A stretch of DNA of 6,842 nucleotides, from assembly GCA_027490595.1 (NCBI GenBank), contig JAIXXU010000006.1, positions 1 through 6,842 on the forward strand, written 5' to 3'. The notes under the pieces are model-generated. The model was not told the DNA's origin. It was given only the letters and a program-made list of their open reading frames with translations, and searched no databases. Shown piece by piece: positions 5,987 to 6,842 of the stretch (position 1 is its first letter; every line of letters starts with the position of its first letter). The DNA is from Pseudomonadota bacterium (lineage in GTDB: Bacteria; Bdellovibrionota_B; Oligoflexia; Silvanigrellales; Silvanigrellaceae). A program made the position numbers and the translations under genes.

Positions 5987-6436
5987 ATGACTACAAGCCA
6001 TAATAAGACCGCACTTTTTTTAGAACAATATTTTGCCGATACTTTAGTTCTTTATTTTAAAACACATTCTTTCCATTGGAATGTAACAGGCGCTAACTTT
6101 TTCTCTCTTCATAAATTGTTTGAAGAACACTATTCCGAATTACAGGATAGCATTGATGAAATTGCAGAAAGGATACGTTCGCTTGGTGTTATTGCACCAT
6201 TCTCTATGGCACAAGCAACTCAACTCTCTACTATCAAAGAAATGAATCATCTTGTAAGCACTCAAGATATGTTAAAAACACTTATTAGTGATCATCAAAC
6301 TGTATGCGGCAATCTGAAAGACTGGATTGAATCTTGCGAAGGAACCAGGGACTTTGCAACTCAAGATTTCTTTGTACAACGACTCGAATATCATGAAAAA
6401 GCAATTTGGATGCTTTCTGCTAGTATTGATAAGTAA
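5987..6436 (+). CDS. dps: Dps family ferritin-like DNA-protecting protein
   Basis: Dps forms a 12-subunit cage that oxidises Fe2+ with hydrogen peroxide and stores the iron, limiting Fenton damage; many members also bind DNA. The 149-residue protein is of normal length and all alpha-helical in character. The ferroxidase ligands line up with E. coli Dps: H30 in FHWNVTG (H51), H42 (H63), D57 in SID (D78) and E61 in AER (E82). The D67 position is glutamate (E46), a conservative change in an otherwise complete site. The N-terminal tail is short (MTTSHNK) with a single lysine, so the lysine-rich DNA-binding tail of E. coli Dps is absent; DNA binding is doubtful. It lies 77 bases downstream of the ABC ATPase gene, behind an inverted repeat, so it may have its own promoter or belong to the upstream operon. 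Confidence 0.95.
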   Translation: MTTSHNKTALFLEQYFADTLVLYFKTHSFHWNVTGANFFSLHKLFEEHYSELQDSIDEIAERIRSLGVIAPFSMAQATQLSTIKEMNHLVSTQDMLKTLISDHQTVCGNLKDWIESCEGTRDFATQDFFVQRLEYHEKAIWMLSASIDK

Positions 6437-6470
6437 ATCATTTAATATTTATAAAATTCCACCTAAATCA

Positions 6471-6492
6471 AAAAAAGGTAATGCTCTTTTTT
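6471..6492 (+). terminator. Possible weak intrinsic terminator after dps
   Basis: AAAAAAG (6471-6477) pairs with CTTTTTT (6486-6492) around an eight-base loop, 34 bases after the dps stop. The stem has a single G-C pair, and its T arm doubles as the U tract, so termination would be inefficient. Confidence 0.3.
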
Positions 6493-6632
6493 ATATGAAA
6501 AATGAATGGGAATACTATAAACGAAATCTAAGACACATCTTTCTCTAGAATCAGAAACTTGCCAAAGCTAGGCGAAAGGAATTCCATACTTTCATTTTAG
6601 AAATTGTTTGGTGAAATTCAAGAAAAGCTTCG

Positions 6633-6659
6633 AAAAAAGTAGAAATTAATCTATTTTTT
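6633..6659 (+). terminator. Second possible A/T-rich terminator hairpin
   Basis: AAAAAA and TAGA (6633-6643, with G6639 bulged) pair with TCTA and TTTTTT (6650-6659) around an AATTAA loop. The stem has one G-C pair and ends in six T. It could end transcription from dps, or from a leftward gene, but is weak. Confidence 0.3.
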
Positions 6660-6842
6660 ATCCTGTTCAAATTTCCAAAACTGAACTTTTACCCCAAAAT
6701 AAAGTTATCGTTATTATTCATATCTCTGTTAAACTTAAAGCCTTGAAAATAAAAATTCCTATCAAAGCCGGTTCTGAATTTATTATTAAAATCAACCTAT
6801 TTTTGTCGCATTATTTTTATTTACAAATAAAAAAAGAGATGG

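Larger units (their letters stand above)
6437..6842. other. AT-rich stretch with no credible gene
   Basis: About 400 bases follow dps. An open frame at 6327-6548 is mostly an alternative reading of dps and lacks any family resemblance, and the remaining frames on both strands are broken by stops. Two weak A/T hairpins (6471-6492, 6633-6659) are listed separately. I see no tRNA, rRNA or repeat array. The last bases could be the upstream region of a gene beyond the right edge. Confidence 0.6.

Noticed and set aside
6327..6548. Open frame of 73 codons overlapping the end of dps
   Set aside because: About half is dps read in another frame, the remainder is AT-rich with no family resemblance, and there is no ribosome binding site.

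Overview
The window is an AT-rich, gene-dense bacterial segment with every recognisable gene on the + strand. It carries seven gene calls: the 3' part of sufU, then sufC, sufB, sufD, a small Rieske ferredoxin, a cluster A-I (ZnuA/TroA-type) metal-binding protein, and a ZnuC-type ABC ATPase, followed by an eighth gene, dps. A periplasmic metal-binding protein with a signal-peptide-like N-terminus suggests a Gram-negative or diderm host. The codon-level AT bias and the combination of SufU with SufBCD do not fit a typical enterobacterium. I cannot assign a phylum from this sequence alone.

Region 1 (1-3975) is a SUF iron-sulfur cluster assembly operon in the order U-C-B-D. sufU is cut by the left edge, and a cysteine desulfurase (SufS) is not in the window; it may lie upstream. 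sufC and sufB overlap by ATGA, and sufB and sufD are one base apart, so the three SufBCD subunits are almost certainly translated from one message. Region 2 (3962-4294) is a Rieske [2Fe-2S] ferredoxin whose start overlaps the end of sufD.

Region 3 (4299-5909) holds a metal-binding protein and an ABC ATPase only 4 and 18 bases downstream of the preceding genes. No membrane permease follows. The metal-binding protein gene has a run of 19 T in its signal-peptide region, and any one-base slip leads to a stop within about 45 bases; this is the most striking feature of the window. Region 4 (5987-6436) is dps, an iron-storage and DNA-protecting mini-ferritin, preceded by a 77-base gap that contains a perfect 8-4-8 inverted repeat. 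Region 5 (6437-6842) is AT-rich, shows no credible gene, and has two weak A/T hairpins that could act as terminators.

Taken together the genes read as an iron/metal and redox homeostasis cluster: cluster building (SUF), a [2Fe-2S] electron carrier, part of a metal importer, and iron sequestration (Dps). That joint role is inferred from gene spacing and family functions, not demonstrated.
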